Shown: piece by piece, positions 1-6,276 of the stretch
Position numbering within the stretch: position 1 is the stretch's first letter
Layout: every line of letters begins with the position of its first letter
Assembly (NCBI GenBank): GCA_902492275.1
Contig: CABUKW010000145.1
Location: 1 to 7,212 of the forward strand
DNA length: 7,212 bases
Direction: 5' to 3'
Source of the DNA: an uncultured Peptococcaceae bacterium
Lineage (GTDB): Bacteria > Bacillota > Peptococcia > Peptococcales > Peptococcaceae
Notes under the pieces: model-generated
The model's database searches: none
What the model was told of the DNA's origin: nothing
What the model saw: only the letters and a program-made list of their open reading frames with translations
Position numbers and translations under genes: made by a program

Positions 1-818
1 ATCTTCATTTCAAGTGCGGCTCTAAAACCTGTAACCATTCTTTCAAAATTCCCATTCCTCCGCCAAGCTTACTTTTGCTCCCTCAGAATTTGGATGGAGT
101 GACTTCTTTTTCAGGTTTTCGTACCCCGCCTTTTTTGATCTTTATCGCTTTGTCTTTATATTACGATGCCAATATCTCTACCAGAGCCATCAAGCGCTTC
201 TTGCTCCATTGCTTCAACTTCTCCATCTCTCATGTTGCCATCCATTACTGGACAAAAGCCTTTACTCCCTGGTTCCTAATCGTTTCCAAGCTCTATTACC
301 CTGCTTTGGACCTCAATTCTGACACCTGGCATGCCGATGAAACTTTCATAAAAATCAACGGCATTGAGCACTATCTTTGGATTTTGATTGACTCTGAGAC
401 CAGATTTGTCATCAGCTTCGTCCTATCTGACAAACGTGACAGCAACAGCGCTTTTCTTCTGTTCCATCGAGCCAAATGTCTGACTCACGACCGTCCTCTG
501 TGCATCGTTACCGACCACTGGGACGCTTATAATCAGGCGATTGCTACCCTTTATCCTTCTGTCACACATCATCAATATGATAACTTCTCTGACGATATCT
601 CTAACAATGTTATTGAGGCCTTCAACCATACTTTTAAAGCTTGGTACCGCACCAAGAAAGGACTTAAATCCTTCGCTTCGTCTCTGAATTTGATTACGGT
701 TTTCTTATTTCACTACAATTTCCTGCATCAGCATACTTCTTTGGATCTGCTTTCTCCTGCTCAAGTTGCCGGTGCTTCCTTTTCTCCTATACAAATGCAT
801 TCCTGGTTACTTTTCTGA
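1..818 (+). CDS. IS6-like DDE transposase, 5' end cut by the window edge
   Basis: The reading frame is open from base 3 to the TGA at 816-818, so the gene begins left of the window and the in-frame TTG at 75 is not a real start. The first residues (HFKCGSKTCNHSFKI) look like the end of an N-terminal zinc ribbon. Counting from codon 75, the DDE catalytic core is intact: D88 in WHADETFIK, D147 in IVTDHWDAY and E181 in NNVIEAFN, with 33 residues between the second D and the E, close to the DD(34)E pattern of IS6-type enzymes. An R/K-rich stretch (KAWYRTKKGLKSF) and a YNFLHQHTSL...SPAQVAG tail follow, as in rve-type integrase domains. A helical, probably DNA-binding, segment precedes the core at about residues 20-60. 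The role is cut-and-join transposition of its own element. No frameshift or stop is seen in the visible part. The family name is from memory of motifs; related DDE families remain possible. Confidence 0.85.
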   Translation, partial: LHFKCGSKTCNHSFKIPIPPPSLLLLPQNLDGVTSFSGFRTPPFLIFIALSLYYDANISTRAIKRFLLHCFNFSISHVAIHYWTKAFTPWFLIVSKLYYPALDLNSDTWHADETFIKINGIEHYLWILIDSETRFVISFVLSDKRDSNSAFLLFHRAKCLTHDRPLCIVTDHWDAYNQAIATLYPSVTHHQYDNFSDDISNNVIEAFNHTFKAWYRTKKGLKSFASSLNLITVFLFHYNFLHQHTSLDLLSPAQVAGASFSPIQMHSWLLF

Positions 819-902
819 AAAAATTCTTTTTTCTTCTCGGGTATTCCTTTGCCTTTTTTCTCTTTGTATTTTTATTGATGCTTATTCGTTTTTATTTCAT
901 AC

Positions 903-917
903 CTTCTTTACAGAACC
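903..917 (-). repeat. Candidate right terminal inverted repeat of the IS
   Basis: The minus strand reads GGTTCTGTAAAGAAG, matching the first eight bases of typical IS6-family ends. It lies about 85 bp past the transposase stop, a normal distance. It stops 10 bp before the terminator of the neighbouring small RNA. The partner repeat is not in the window. Confidence 0.35.
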
Positions 918-927
918 TTTTTTGCAG

Positions 928-960
928 AAAAAAAACGACTGGTTGCCCAATCGTTTTTTT
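928..960 (-). terminator. Intrinsic terminator of the 6S-like RNA, probably bidirectional
   Basis: The arms CGACTGG (936-942) and CCAATCG (947-953) pair with one mismatch around the loop TTGC. Eight A lie to the left and seven T to the right, so the hairpin is followed by a U-tract on either strand. On the minus strand it ends the small RNA that starts near 1154. On the plus strand it would stop transcription leaving the insertion sequence. Confidence 0.8.
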
Positions 961-1154
961 CATAGAACCCCACACAGCCGTAATATCCAGCGTTTTGAAC
1001 CTGCATGTGCAGGTGGGTATCCTCCTGTTATGTTCAGCGTTCCGCCTAAGCATAAGCGGCATCAAATCCAATAACAGAGTGCGGATTCCCATATAAAAGG
1101 TGTTGGTCAAAAACATACCAGACATACACGCACCTAGCAGGGAGGTTTGAACCT
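928..1154 (-). ncRNA. ssrS: 6S-like RNA (SsrS), regulator of RNA polymerase
   Basis: This is a self-contained transcription unit with no credible protein gene: a near-consensus promoter ends at 1161 and an intrinsic terminator closes it, giving about 200 nt before the terminator arm. The RNA folds into a long rod. An apical hairpin is closed by 1071-1077 with 1025-1031 (7 of 7 pairs), with a CCGC/GCGG tip at 1042-1059. Below it, 1083-1091 pairs with 1014-1022 (8 of 9). A small self-complementary hairpin, CCTGC/GCAGG, lies on the 3' side at 1000-1013. Below that, TTTTGA near 1107-1112 pairs with TCAAAA at 993-998. A rod with a large central bubble, a small 3'-side hairpin and a 3' end like ACGGCTGTGTGGGG is the layout known for 6S RNA, which binds the housekeeping holoenzyme by mimicking an open promoter. 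The structure is seen; the 6S identity is recognition and inference. The outermost closing stem pairs only partly (AACCTC with GGGGTT). Another structured RNA is the alternative. Confidence 0.65.
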
Positions 1155-1160
1155 GTTTTT

Positions 1161-1189
1161 ATGATAGCATATACCAAGACAGATTGCAA
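1161..1189 (-). promoter_or_regulatory. Strong sigma-A promoter of the 6S-like RNA
   Basis: On the minus strand the -35 box is TTGCAA (1184-1189), followed by a 17-bp spacer that ends in TGC, then the -10 box TATCAT (1161-1166). The TGn makes it an extended -10. Transcription should start near 1154. Nothing like a ribosome binding site plus start codon follows, which supports an RNA product. Confidence 0.7.
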
Positions 1190-1298
1190 GATACTTGAAG
1201 AATTTTTTCTTTGTTGGTGCAAAAATTTAAGATAGATTCTCATTTTGTCTTGTTGTGCAAAGTTTACATCCATACAAGATAAAAAATTCTATCGATTT

Positions 1299-1328
1299 TA
1301 GATAAGATTCCTGAAATTCTTTTATCTA
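1299..1328. promoter_or_regulatory. Dyad in front of the LysR gene, candidate operator
   Basis: TAGATAA (1299-1305) and TTATCTA (1322-1328) form a perfect 7-bp inverted repeat with a 16-bp centre. It sits just upstream of the -10 box at 1346, where the -35 box would be. A second short dyad, GATA...TATC, lies at 1278-1293. LysR proteins usually bind dyads near their own promoter, so autoregulation is the simplest guess; no binding evidence can be read here. Confidence 0.35.
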
Positions 1329-1342
1329 TCTCAGAAAATAAA

Positions 1343-1351
1343 TGCTATAAT
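1343..1351 (+). promoter_or_regulatory. Extended -10 promoter of the LysR gene
   Basis: TGCTATAAT is a perfect consensus -10 box with the TGn extension, 35 bp before the start codon. No good -35 box is found at the usual distance (only T/A-rich TTTATC about 19 bp upstream). This suits a promoter that relies on the extended -10 or on an activator. Confidence 0.55.
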
Positions 1352-1385
1352 ATTAATAAAATACTCATCAATCAGGAGTGTTCTT

Positions 1386-2333
1386 ATGCGTATTGAATGG
1401 TTCAAATTTTTTCTGGATGTGGCCAAAACCGGTTCCCTGCGCACATCTGCCAATCATCTCTACATCACCCAACCAGCTTTAGGCGCAGCCATTACATCGT
1501 TAGAAAAAGAGCTGGGATATCCTTTGTTTGTGCGCACCCATTCTGGCATGCAGCTCACCGAATATGCACGACAAACGATTCCTTTAGTACAAAATATTTT
1601 AGATAATTTAGAATCCTGCAATGAGATAAAAAAACAGTATCTTCAATCGGCAAAAAATGATATTACTGGCTCTCTGAATATTGCCACTGTTCCCACTATT
1701 GGAATCGGTATTATGCCCGTTCTGGTTTCTAATTTCGCACAAAAATTTCCCAACATTGAGTTAGTTATCATGGAAACAAATAGTACGCTAGGCATGAATC
1801 AGGTGCTTGACGGAAAAAGCGATGTGGGCTTTCTTGTTGTCTCCGATGAAAAAAACAGCCATACTGATTATAGCACAGAACTTCTCTGGCAAGAACGCCT
1901 TTACGCGTTTATGCGTAAAGATAATGCACTGGCACAAAAACAATCTATTTCCTTAAAAACGCTGCGAAAATGTCCTTTGGCAATTTTGTCCTATGAGCAA
2001 GATGACTTTTCTGTCAGCGACGCTTTGTTTCGTGATTACGGAGGCGCCTTAAAGATTGTATTCCGCTCTAACAGTCATAAATTGCTGCAAAATTATGTGT
2101 TAAATACAGACTGTATCGGCCTTACACACTTCGCCCATGTTATTGAGCGAGAATCCAACCAAGTGATGTTACCTGGTACTGTTTATATTCCTGTTAACCA
2201 TTGTCCAACCAGCAAATTTGTTGCCTTTTATCACAAAAATAATCCCAAAGCGCCACTGATTCGTCTTTTTATCGATGCACTGCAGCAAACAATTCAACAG
2301 CATACAGCAAAAAATAAGCAAGACTCTATATGA
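1386..2333 (+). CDS. LysR-family transcriptional regulator
   Basis: A 315-aa protein of normal length for the family. Residues 1-60 form the winged helix-turn-helix: FFLDVAKTGSLRTSANHLYITQPALGAAITSLEKELGYPLFVRT carries the typical S..TSA..L..TQPAL...I..LE.ELG..LF.R pattern. A linker helix follows (about 62-90), then a periplasmic-binding-like effector domain from about residue 95 (GSLNIATVPTIGIGIMPVLVSNFAQKFPNIEL) to 300. It acts in the cytoplasm as a ligand-sensing DNA-binding tetramer or dimer. ATG is chosen because AGGAG (1374-1378) lies 7 bp upstream. The gene converges on the permease/hydrolase unit, so these may be its targets, but LysR genes more often lie divergent from their targets and the link is a guess. 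The ligand is unknown. Confidence 0.93.
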   Translation: MRIEWFKFFLDVAKTGSLRTSANHLYITQPALGAAITSLEKELGYPLFVRTHSGMQLTEYARQTIPLVQNILDNLESCNEIKKQYLQSAKNDITGSLNIATVPTIGIGIMPVLVSNFAQKFPNIELVIMETNSTLGMNQVLDGKSDVGFLVVSDEKNSHTDYSTELLWQERLYAFMRKDNALAQKQSISLKTLRKCPLAILSYEQDDFSVSDALFRDYGGALKIVFRSNSHKLLQNYVLNTDCIGLTHFAHVIERESNQVMLPGTVYIPVNHCPTSKFVAFYHKNNPKAPLIRLFIDALQQTIQQHTAKNKQDSI

Positions 2334-2348
2334 GCCTGCTTATTTTTT
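2309..2348 (+). terminator. Bidirectional terminator between LysR gene and permease
   Basis: A-rich left arm ending in TAAGCA (2309-2320) pairs perfectly over 12 bp with TGCTTATTTTTT (2337-2348). CTC/GAG extends the stem inside the loop. The hairpin overlaps the last codons and stop of the LysR gene. Its A-run on the left gives a U-tract on the minus strand as well, so it can also stop the permease transcript, which ends 18 bp away. Confidence 0.85.
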
Positions 2349-2365
2349 ATATTTTCGCTAAGGAA

Positions 2366-3763
2366 CTAAATCAAACCTAATAGACTCCAATATGGCAGAA
2401 TAATGATTCCGTAAAAAACAAGGAATAACAGATTTTTTACAGAATGATATTTAACAAACTGCCAGGTACTCATCATTCCAAAAGAGAAGAAAATTAAGAA
2501 CGTTACATACTCGTACGGCAAGAATACCATATCGGTAGAAAATAAAAAGGTGAACACTGGCGCTAAAGGATTCATACCGGCACCCACGCACAACGCAACC
2601 ATAGGACCTGAAAAAACTGCGACCATTGCCATCGGTGTCATCAGAAAGTTTAAAACAATTCCGAATAGCAAAATCCCGATTAAAATAATTTTGGTATCCA
2701 GCATCGCTAAAATGGGGGAACAAACACTGGAAATGAGTTCGGTTAAGCCAGTGGCCGTACAGCCGGAACCAATAGCCATACAGGCGGAGATAAAAAAGAT
2801 GGTTCCAATAGGCAATCCCTTAATTTCTGCACTTGTGCCGATGTGAATTCCAGGACAGTACGCCAAACAAGCTACAATCACAAAAATCGCCATACCATCA
2901 ATCCCATGCAGTGGATTGGTCAAAATGCCAATCATCAAAATGGCTAACAAGACTGCACCTTTCTTTTCTGCCGCCGTCATAGCCCCTTTTTCTAAATATG
3001 CATTCCAGAAATATTCTTTGCTGCCGTTAATCGAAGAATTCTTTGTTTTCGCCATACGCAAAAATATAAAAATCATCAGCAGCGAATACAACAAAACAGG
3101 AATATTATATTTTAATAATTCAAACACTGTAAAGGTAAATGTGGGATCAATCGCGTTTACCGAGCCCAGCACCAATCCTGCTGTTAATGGCTGATAAATG
3201 AACATACGAACTGTTGAACCACCCAACATCCCTACCATCATAGTAATTGCAGCCTCTTCTTTTCCTTCCATATTCAGCGATTTACACATACCATAACACA
3301 ACGCAGCAATAATGATAGAAGCACCGGCAAAGGTCACTGCAGACATAATCAAACAAGCAAAATATAGAGCATACATGGTACGATTAAAGCTCCCACCACA
3401 TTTAGCTACAATCCAAAAGGTTAATCTCTCCAGTAAACCAATTCGCTGCAAAATAGCAGCCAATACCATAGCAGCCATACAACAGGGAATCACTAACGAT
3501 AGCCAGGAATTATAAATAGTTGTTTCCGGTATAATACCCAAAATAATCAACAGTACTGGCCACAGTAAAGATGGTACTAATAAATCTGTAATTTCAAAGG
3601 CCGCCCATAACAGCATCCAAGCTGTCAATGCTAAAAATGTCCGCATATCAGAAGTAAAAACATCTGTGACAGGAATGAGAAAAATAAAAACTGGAATTAC
3701 GACGGAGATGATAACTTTTATCATCTTTGTTTTATCAACAGGCTCCGATATATTGGCATTCAT
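2366..3763 (-). CDS. SLC13/DASS-like anion permease
   Basis: A 465-aa integral membrane protein with roughly 11-12 hydrophobic segments and a short cytoplasmic N-terminus. The segments fall in two halves separated by a polar stretch around residues 237-268 (RMAKTKNSSINGSKEYFWNAYLEKGAMTAAEKKG), the usual architecture of divalent-anion:Na+ symporters. GGSTVR (about 181-186) and GSGCTATG (332-339) are the most motif-like loops. The canonical SNT sodium motifs of well-studied members are not seen, and FLPYEYVTF takes the place of the TTPAAS motif in the second permease of this window. The substrate is probably an organic or inorganic anion, but this cannot be read. The start is the ATG at 3761-3763, because GGGGAGG (3771-3777) lies 7 bp upstream; an in-frame TTG at 3784 would put that Shine-Dalgarno sequence inside the gene. 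It lies downstream of the hydrolase in the same direction, 149 bp apart, and is probably co-transcribed. A related transporter family (CitMHS or ArsB type) is possible. Confidence 0.75.
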   Translation of the reverse strand: MNANISEPVDKTKMIKVIISVVIPVFIFLIPVTDVFTSDMRTFLALTAWMLLWAAFEITDLLVPSLLWPVLLIILGIIPETTIYNSWLSLVIPCCMAAMVLAAILQRIGLLERLTFWIVAKCGGSFNRTMYALYFACLIMSAVTFAGASIIIAALCYGMCKSLNMEGKEEAAITMMVGMLGGSTVRMFIYQPLTAGLVLGSVNAIDPTFTFTVFELLKYNIPVLLYSLLMIFIFLRMAKTKNSSINGSKEYFWNAYLEKGAMTAAEKKGAVLLAILMIGILTNPLHGIDGMAIFVIVACLAYCPGIHIGTSAEIKGLPIGTIFFISACMAIGSGCTATGLTELISSVCSPILAMLDTKIILIGILLFGIVLNFLMTPMAMVAVFSGPMVALCVGAGMNPLAPVFTFLFSTDMVFLPYEYVTFLIFFSFGMMSTWQFVKYHSVKNLLFLVFYGIIILPYWSLLGLI

Positions 3764-3793
3764 AAAAACGCCTCCCCTTCTCAATAGTTACCA

Positions 3794-3879
3794 TTGAGCG
3801 AATGCAGTTGAAGAATTTTATTTGATTTCTTTGCTGTATAAATTCTTCAACTGCAAATTCTCATTTAATTTTCGCTCAA
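3794..3879 (-). repeat. Two-part inverted repeat between hydrolase and permease
   Basis: Two nested perfect inverted repeats: outer TTGAGCGAA (3794-3802) with TTCGCTCAA (3871-3879), 9 bp; inner TGCAGTTGAAGAATTT (3803-3818) with its complement at 3840-3855, 16 bp. The arms abut on one side and are split by 15 A/T-rich bases on the other; the loop is 21 nt. In the minus-strand transcript it forms a 25-bp hairpin with one bulge, ending 16 nt before the permease Shine-Dalgarno. It has no U-tract, so it is not a classical terminator. It may be an RNA stabiliser or processing site, a partial attenuator, or a small MITE- or REP-like insertion. Confidence 0.75.
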
Positions 3880-3912
3880 AGAGCATTTTGGCAAATAAGT
3901 TTTCGTCAACAA

Positions 3913-5964
3913 CTACTCTAAAATTTGGTGAATGACTGATCCTTCGTTCTGTGCAGGAACGCGAACGCCGCCCAAAACGGCCAAGGTAGGCGCCAAGTCC
4001 ACCTGCCGGATGTGTCTGTTCGTATAATAGCCCTTCTTAAAGCCTTTTCCTGCTGCTACAAAAATAGGAGACACAGACGTATCAAAGTATCCCATATACG
4101 TAGGCAACGAATCCATATGAATCAGGTTAAAGCCTTCATCCATAAAGAAAATGACATCTCCAAATTCCTCATTACCGCCCACGCCTAAAATGACAGCATC
4201 TTTATTTCTCAGCGCCAGCGACACGACTCGCTTCCCTGTACGAGGATCCCGATAATTATAAAGATCACTGATAATCTGTCCTTCCAACTCATATTTATCT
4301 TCCGGTTCTACGATTCCTTGTGGATTTCGTCCCTTTAAATTTATATAAATATTTCCTGCGCGGATAGCAATTGCTCTGGTTTTTTCCCAATCAATCTCCC
4401 GCAATTCGTTGCCATTTTCGTCCGTTTTAAGCACAGTATAGCCCAACTCTTTCATAACTGGCACACTGACACACCCTTCTGTTAAAACAGGTAAATGATG
4501 TTCTTCACAAATCAAACCATGATCTGACGTGATAACGATGCTCCACTCTTTTTCTAAAAACGGCAGAAACGTTCCCAAATACCGGTCCGTTTGTATATAA
4601 ATTTTTTCAATAGCATCCTGATAGAAATGTTCATCATTGCCCCAGTCATCAAAATGTTTGGCAAAATGCCAGAACATATGACCAACATCGTCTACATTAT
4701 GCAAATGAGAAAAAATAATATCATATTTTTCGTTTTCCATCAGATACCGCAGGCAATTTGCCTGCCAGTCACAATAGTAATCTAATGCGGGCAAAATAAT
4801 TTCTGTGATGTTCTCCGGTTTTTTCCCCGTGATTGTACTTAACTGAGGAGGCATTCCCACATTTTCTGCAATTTCCCGATACAAGGATTTTGGATGCCAT
4901 ACTAAATCGCCTTCCACATTGTAAGCGCTGCTCATCCAATACCGCAAATAGGACCCATCCTCACGGAGTTCCAGCAGAGAGATACTCCTATAGCCCTGTA
5001 CCTTTTCTTCCTCATGCAAGATTTCGTCCTTGACATAAGGCGTATAAACGCCTTCCTGTAAGGTCACAATCGGTTCCAGTTCCTTTTTGCTTTTATAGAT
5101 GGCAACCCTATCATAGATACCATCCTGATTTTTCAAAATCAAACAAGGTCTGTGAACAAAACCTGCTGAAGTGATGATTGTAAATTCCTTTGCATCCGCT
5201 GGCGCATTCGCCCACCCATGAGCCGCTTTAATCGGAGAATTGCATACATTCACGGTAATATTCCCCAAAGTAGAGATTTCATTTTCTTCTTCCGACATGA
5301 CAAGCGTTGTAAACTCTTTTCCATTTAAGATAGCTTTCAAGCTTTCGCCGCCATTTCCGCCGCTAGAAGCATCTTCTGCGCCAATGCTGTCCTCTAAACC
5401 GGTAATAACACAGCCATTGACATTTCCTCTCGGCGCGTTATATGGAGAAAATATTAATTTTTCTATACGCTCATCAGCCATGCCGATACTTTCCCAGTCA
5501 ATAAGTGCAGTCCCCATATTAACTGCTGTTGGTTGAGTGCCATCCACCACACTCAAATTTGGACTGGACGAAGTTGGTGGCCACGAAGAACCAGGCCAAT
5601 GCCAAACCAATGTCTGCTTCCCTGCTTCCGCAAAAACATTCCATAATGGTTCTGCTTTACAAGAACGAGAATCCAATGCATAAACAGCAGTATCCAGTTT
5701 ATCTGGATGCTGATTAAAAAAGGCCGTAATGCCATGTGTATTAGGATAAGCTCCCGTTGCTAATGTTGTCCACATTGGCGGTGTTACTGTCGGCACACCA
5801 CCTAGCAAAACCAAATCTTCACGACAAGCACCTTGCTCTACAAAAGCCTTCAAATTAGGCATTTTTCCTTGATCCATAAATTTTTTTGCTAAAGATGGCT
5901 CAAAACCATCTATCCCTACAACAATAATTTTATCAGAACTTGCATTTTGCATTTGAGTTGACAT
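3913..5964 (-). CDS. Alkaline-phosphatase-superfamily phosphodiesterase/phosphatase
   Basis: A 683-aa protein of the type I phosphodiesterase/nucleotide pyrophosphatase type. It has no signal peptide (MSTQMQNASSDKIIVVGIDG), so it is probably cytoplasmic. Visible active-site elements in order: metal ligand D19 in VVGIDGFEP; probable nucleophile T61 in VTPPMWTTLATGAYPNTHGI; D425 and H429 in HNVDDVGHMFWH; D481 and H482 in ITSDHG; and the C-terminal QVDLAPTLAVLGG signature (654-666). The family reaction is hydrolysis of phosphate mono- or diesters, sometimes phosphonates or sulfates, with two metal ions. It is longer than the usual 400-500 aa because of a roughly 290-residue insertion (about 130-420), partly beta-rich. 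The last metal histidine, expected just before SPIFVAAGKG, is not obvious: the stretch reads YMGYFDTSVSPIF. The ATG start is preceded by AAGGAGG (5972-5978) at 7 bp. The permease follows on the same strand, which suggests import and hydrolysis of one compound. The substrate is unknown; a phosphoglycerate-mutase-like or sulfatase-like role is less likely. Confidence 0.85.
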   Translation of the reverse strand: MSTQMQNASSDKIIVVGIDGFEPSLAKKFMDQGKMPNLKAFVEQGACREDLVLLGGVPTVTPPMWTTLATGAYPNTHGITAFFNQHPDKLDTAVYALDSRSCKAEPLWNVFAEAGKQTLVWHWPGSSWPPTSSSPNLSVVDGTQPTAVNMGTALIDWESIGMADERIEKLIFSPYNAPRGNVNGCVITGLEDSIGAEDASSGGNGGESLKAILNGKEFTTLVMSEEENEISTLGNITVNVCNSPIKAAHGWANAPADAKEFTIITSAGFVHRPCLILKNQDGIYDRVAIYKSKKELEPIVTLQEGVYTPYVKDEILHEEEKVQGYRSISLLELREDGSYLRYWMSSAYNVEGDLVWHPKSLYREIAENVGMPPQLSTITGKKPENITEIILPALDYYCDWQANCLRYLMENEKYDIIFSHLHNVDDVGHMFWHFAKHFDDWGNDEHFYQDAIEKIYIQTDRYLGTFLPFLEKEWSIVITSDHGLICEEHHLPVLTEGCVSVPVMKELGYTVLKTDENGNELREIDWEKTRAIAIRAGNIYINLKGRNPQGIVEPEDKYELEGQIISDLYNYRDPRTGKRVVSLALRNKDAVILGVGGNEEFGDVIFFMDEGFNLIHMDSLPTYMGYFDTSVSPIFVAAGKGFKKGYYTNRHIRQVDLAPTLAVLGGVRVPAQNEGSVIHQILE

Positions 5965-6000
5965 CCTAACTCCTCCTTATATTTTGTGTTGAATTTATCA

Positions 6001-6014
6001 ATTATTGCAATAAT
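6001..6014. promoter_or_regulatory. Perfect 14-bp palindrome upstream of the hydrolase
   Basis: ATTATTGCAATAAT is identical to its reverse complement and lies 36 bp before the hydrolase start codon. A weak minus-strand -10-like TAAAAT lies about 15 bp further upstream, so a protein bound here would sit at or just after the transcription start. This is a good operator position, but A/T-rich palindromes also occur by chance. Confidence 0.35.
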
Positions 6015-6071
6015 CTTTATTTATATTTTACTGAATCCAGACTCGCTTGCATAGTTTCAGTCTTTTATAAG

Positions 6072-6120
6072 AAACTGCTGGGTGATAAGCAAAACCTTTC
6101 ACCAGAGCACTGTTCAGTTT
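6072..6120 (-). promoter_or_regulatory. Compound hairpin in the hydrolase upstream region
   Basis: Outer arms AAACTG (6072-6077) and CAGTTT (6115-6120) pair over 6 bp. Directly inside, CTGGGTGA (6078-6085) pairs with TCACCAG (6099-6105) with one bulged base, leaving a 9-nt bulge on one side. If the hydrolase transcript starts upstream of 6120 this would be a leader structure; otherwise it is an operator-like dyad. It matches no riboswitch that I recognise. Confidence 0.3.
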
Positions 6121-6164
6121 TATAAAATTTTGTCAAGGCTATTCTGCCGTCCCAAATGCTAAAT

Positions 6165-6182
6165 AGTGCATAATAACGCACT
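6165..6182. promoter_or_regulatory. Short dyad in the divergent control region
   Basis: AGTGC and GCACT flank an 8-bp A/T-rich centre. The dyad lies 29 bp upstream of the -35 box of the NimA-like gene and about 200 bp upstream of the hydrolase, a possible regulator site for either. Only 5 bp per arm, so chance is not excluded. Confidence 0.25.
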
Positions 6183-6210
6183 TAAAAAGTACATTTTAGA
6201 TTTTTCTTAC

Positions 6211-6240
6211 TTGACAGAAAACAATCTTCCCCTTTACAAT
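6211..6240 (+). promoter_or_regulatory. Sigma-A promoter of the NimA-like gene
   Basis: Perfect -35 TTGACA (6211-6216), an 18-bp spacer and -10 TACAAT (6235-6240, one mismatch to TATAAT). It is followed 20 bp later by the AAGGAG ribosome binding site (6261-6266). Confidence 0.7.
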
Positions 6241-6276
6241 AAAAGCGTTAATTTTAGAATAAGGAGTGATTTACCT

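Larger units (their letters stand above)
1..917 (+). mobile_element. IS6-like insertion sequence, right-hand part
   Basis: The element consists of the transposase and about 100 bp of T-rich DNA after its stop. Read on the minus strand from 917, the sequence begins GGTTCTGTAAAGAAG, which resembles the GGTTCTGTTGCAAA-type terminal inverted repeats known from Gram-positive IS6 elements. I therefore place the right end at 917. The left end lies outside the window, so neither the inverted-repeat pair nor a target-site duplication (8 bp would be 918-925) can be confirmed. Presence of the element is well supported by the transposase; the exact end is inference. Confidence 0.5.

Noticed and set aside
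766..1074. Plus-strand reading frames after the transposase
   Set aside because: They overlap the transposase end, the T-rich IS end and the terminator hairpin; low-complexity composition and no start signal.
892..1125. Minus-strand reading frame of 77 codons over the small-RNA region
   Set aside because: No ribosome binding site of quality, no recognisable protein motifs, and the frame coincides with a strongly structured RNA that has its own promoter and terminator.
2550..3515. Several plus-strand reading frames opposite the permease
   Set aside because: They are antisense shadows of a membrane protein gene, with no ribosome binding sites and no recognisable domains.
3764..3784. TTG start adding seven residues (MRRGGVF) to the permease
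   Set aside because: These codons cover the GGGGAGG Shine-Dalgarno sequence itself; the ATG at 3761-3763 is correctly spaced behind it.
4591..5735. Short reading frames on both strands within the hydrolase gene
   Set aside because: They overlap a continuous, motif-bearing 683-codon gene and lack start signals of their own.
6072..6120. Riboswitch (glycine, fluoride or lysine type) upstream of the hydrolase
   Set aside because: Hairpins are present, but none of the conserved cores of the riboswitch classes I know can be seen.
6131..6136. Perfect minus-strand TTGACA as -35 box for the hydrolase
   Set aside because: No acceptable -10 hexamer lies 16-18 bp downstream on the minus strand (ACAGTG-like sequence instead).
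6166..6276. Upstream in-frame extension of the NimA-like gene
   Set aside because: It overlaps the promoter at 6211-6240 and adds residues absent from the family; ATG 6277 has an AAGGAG site.
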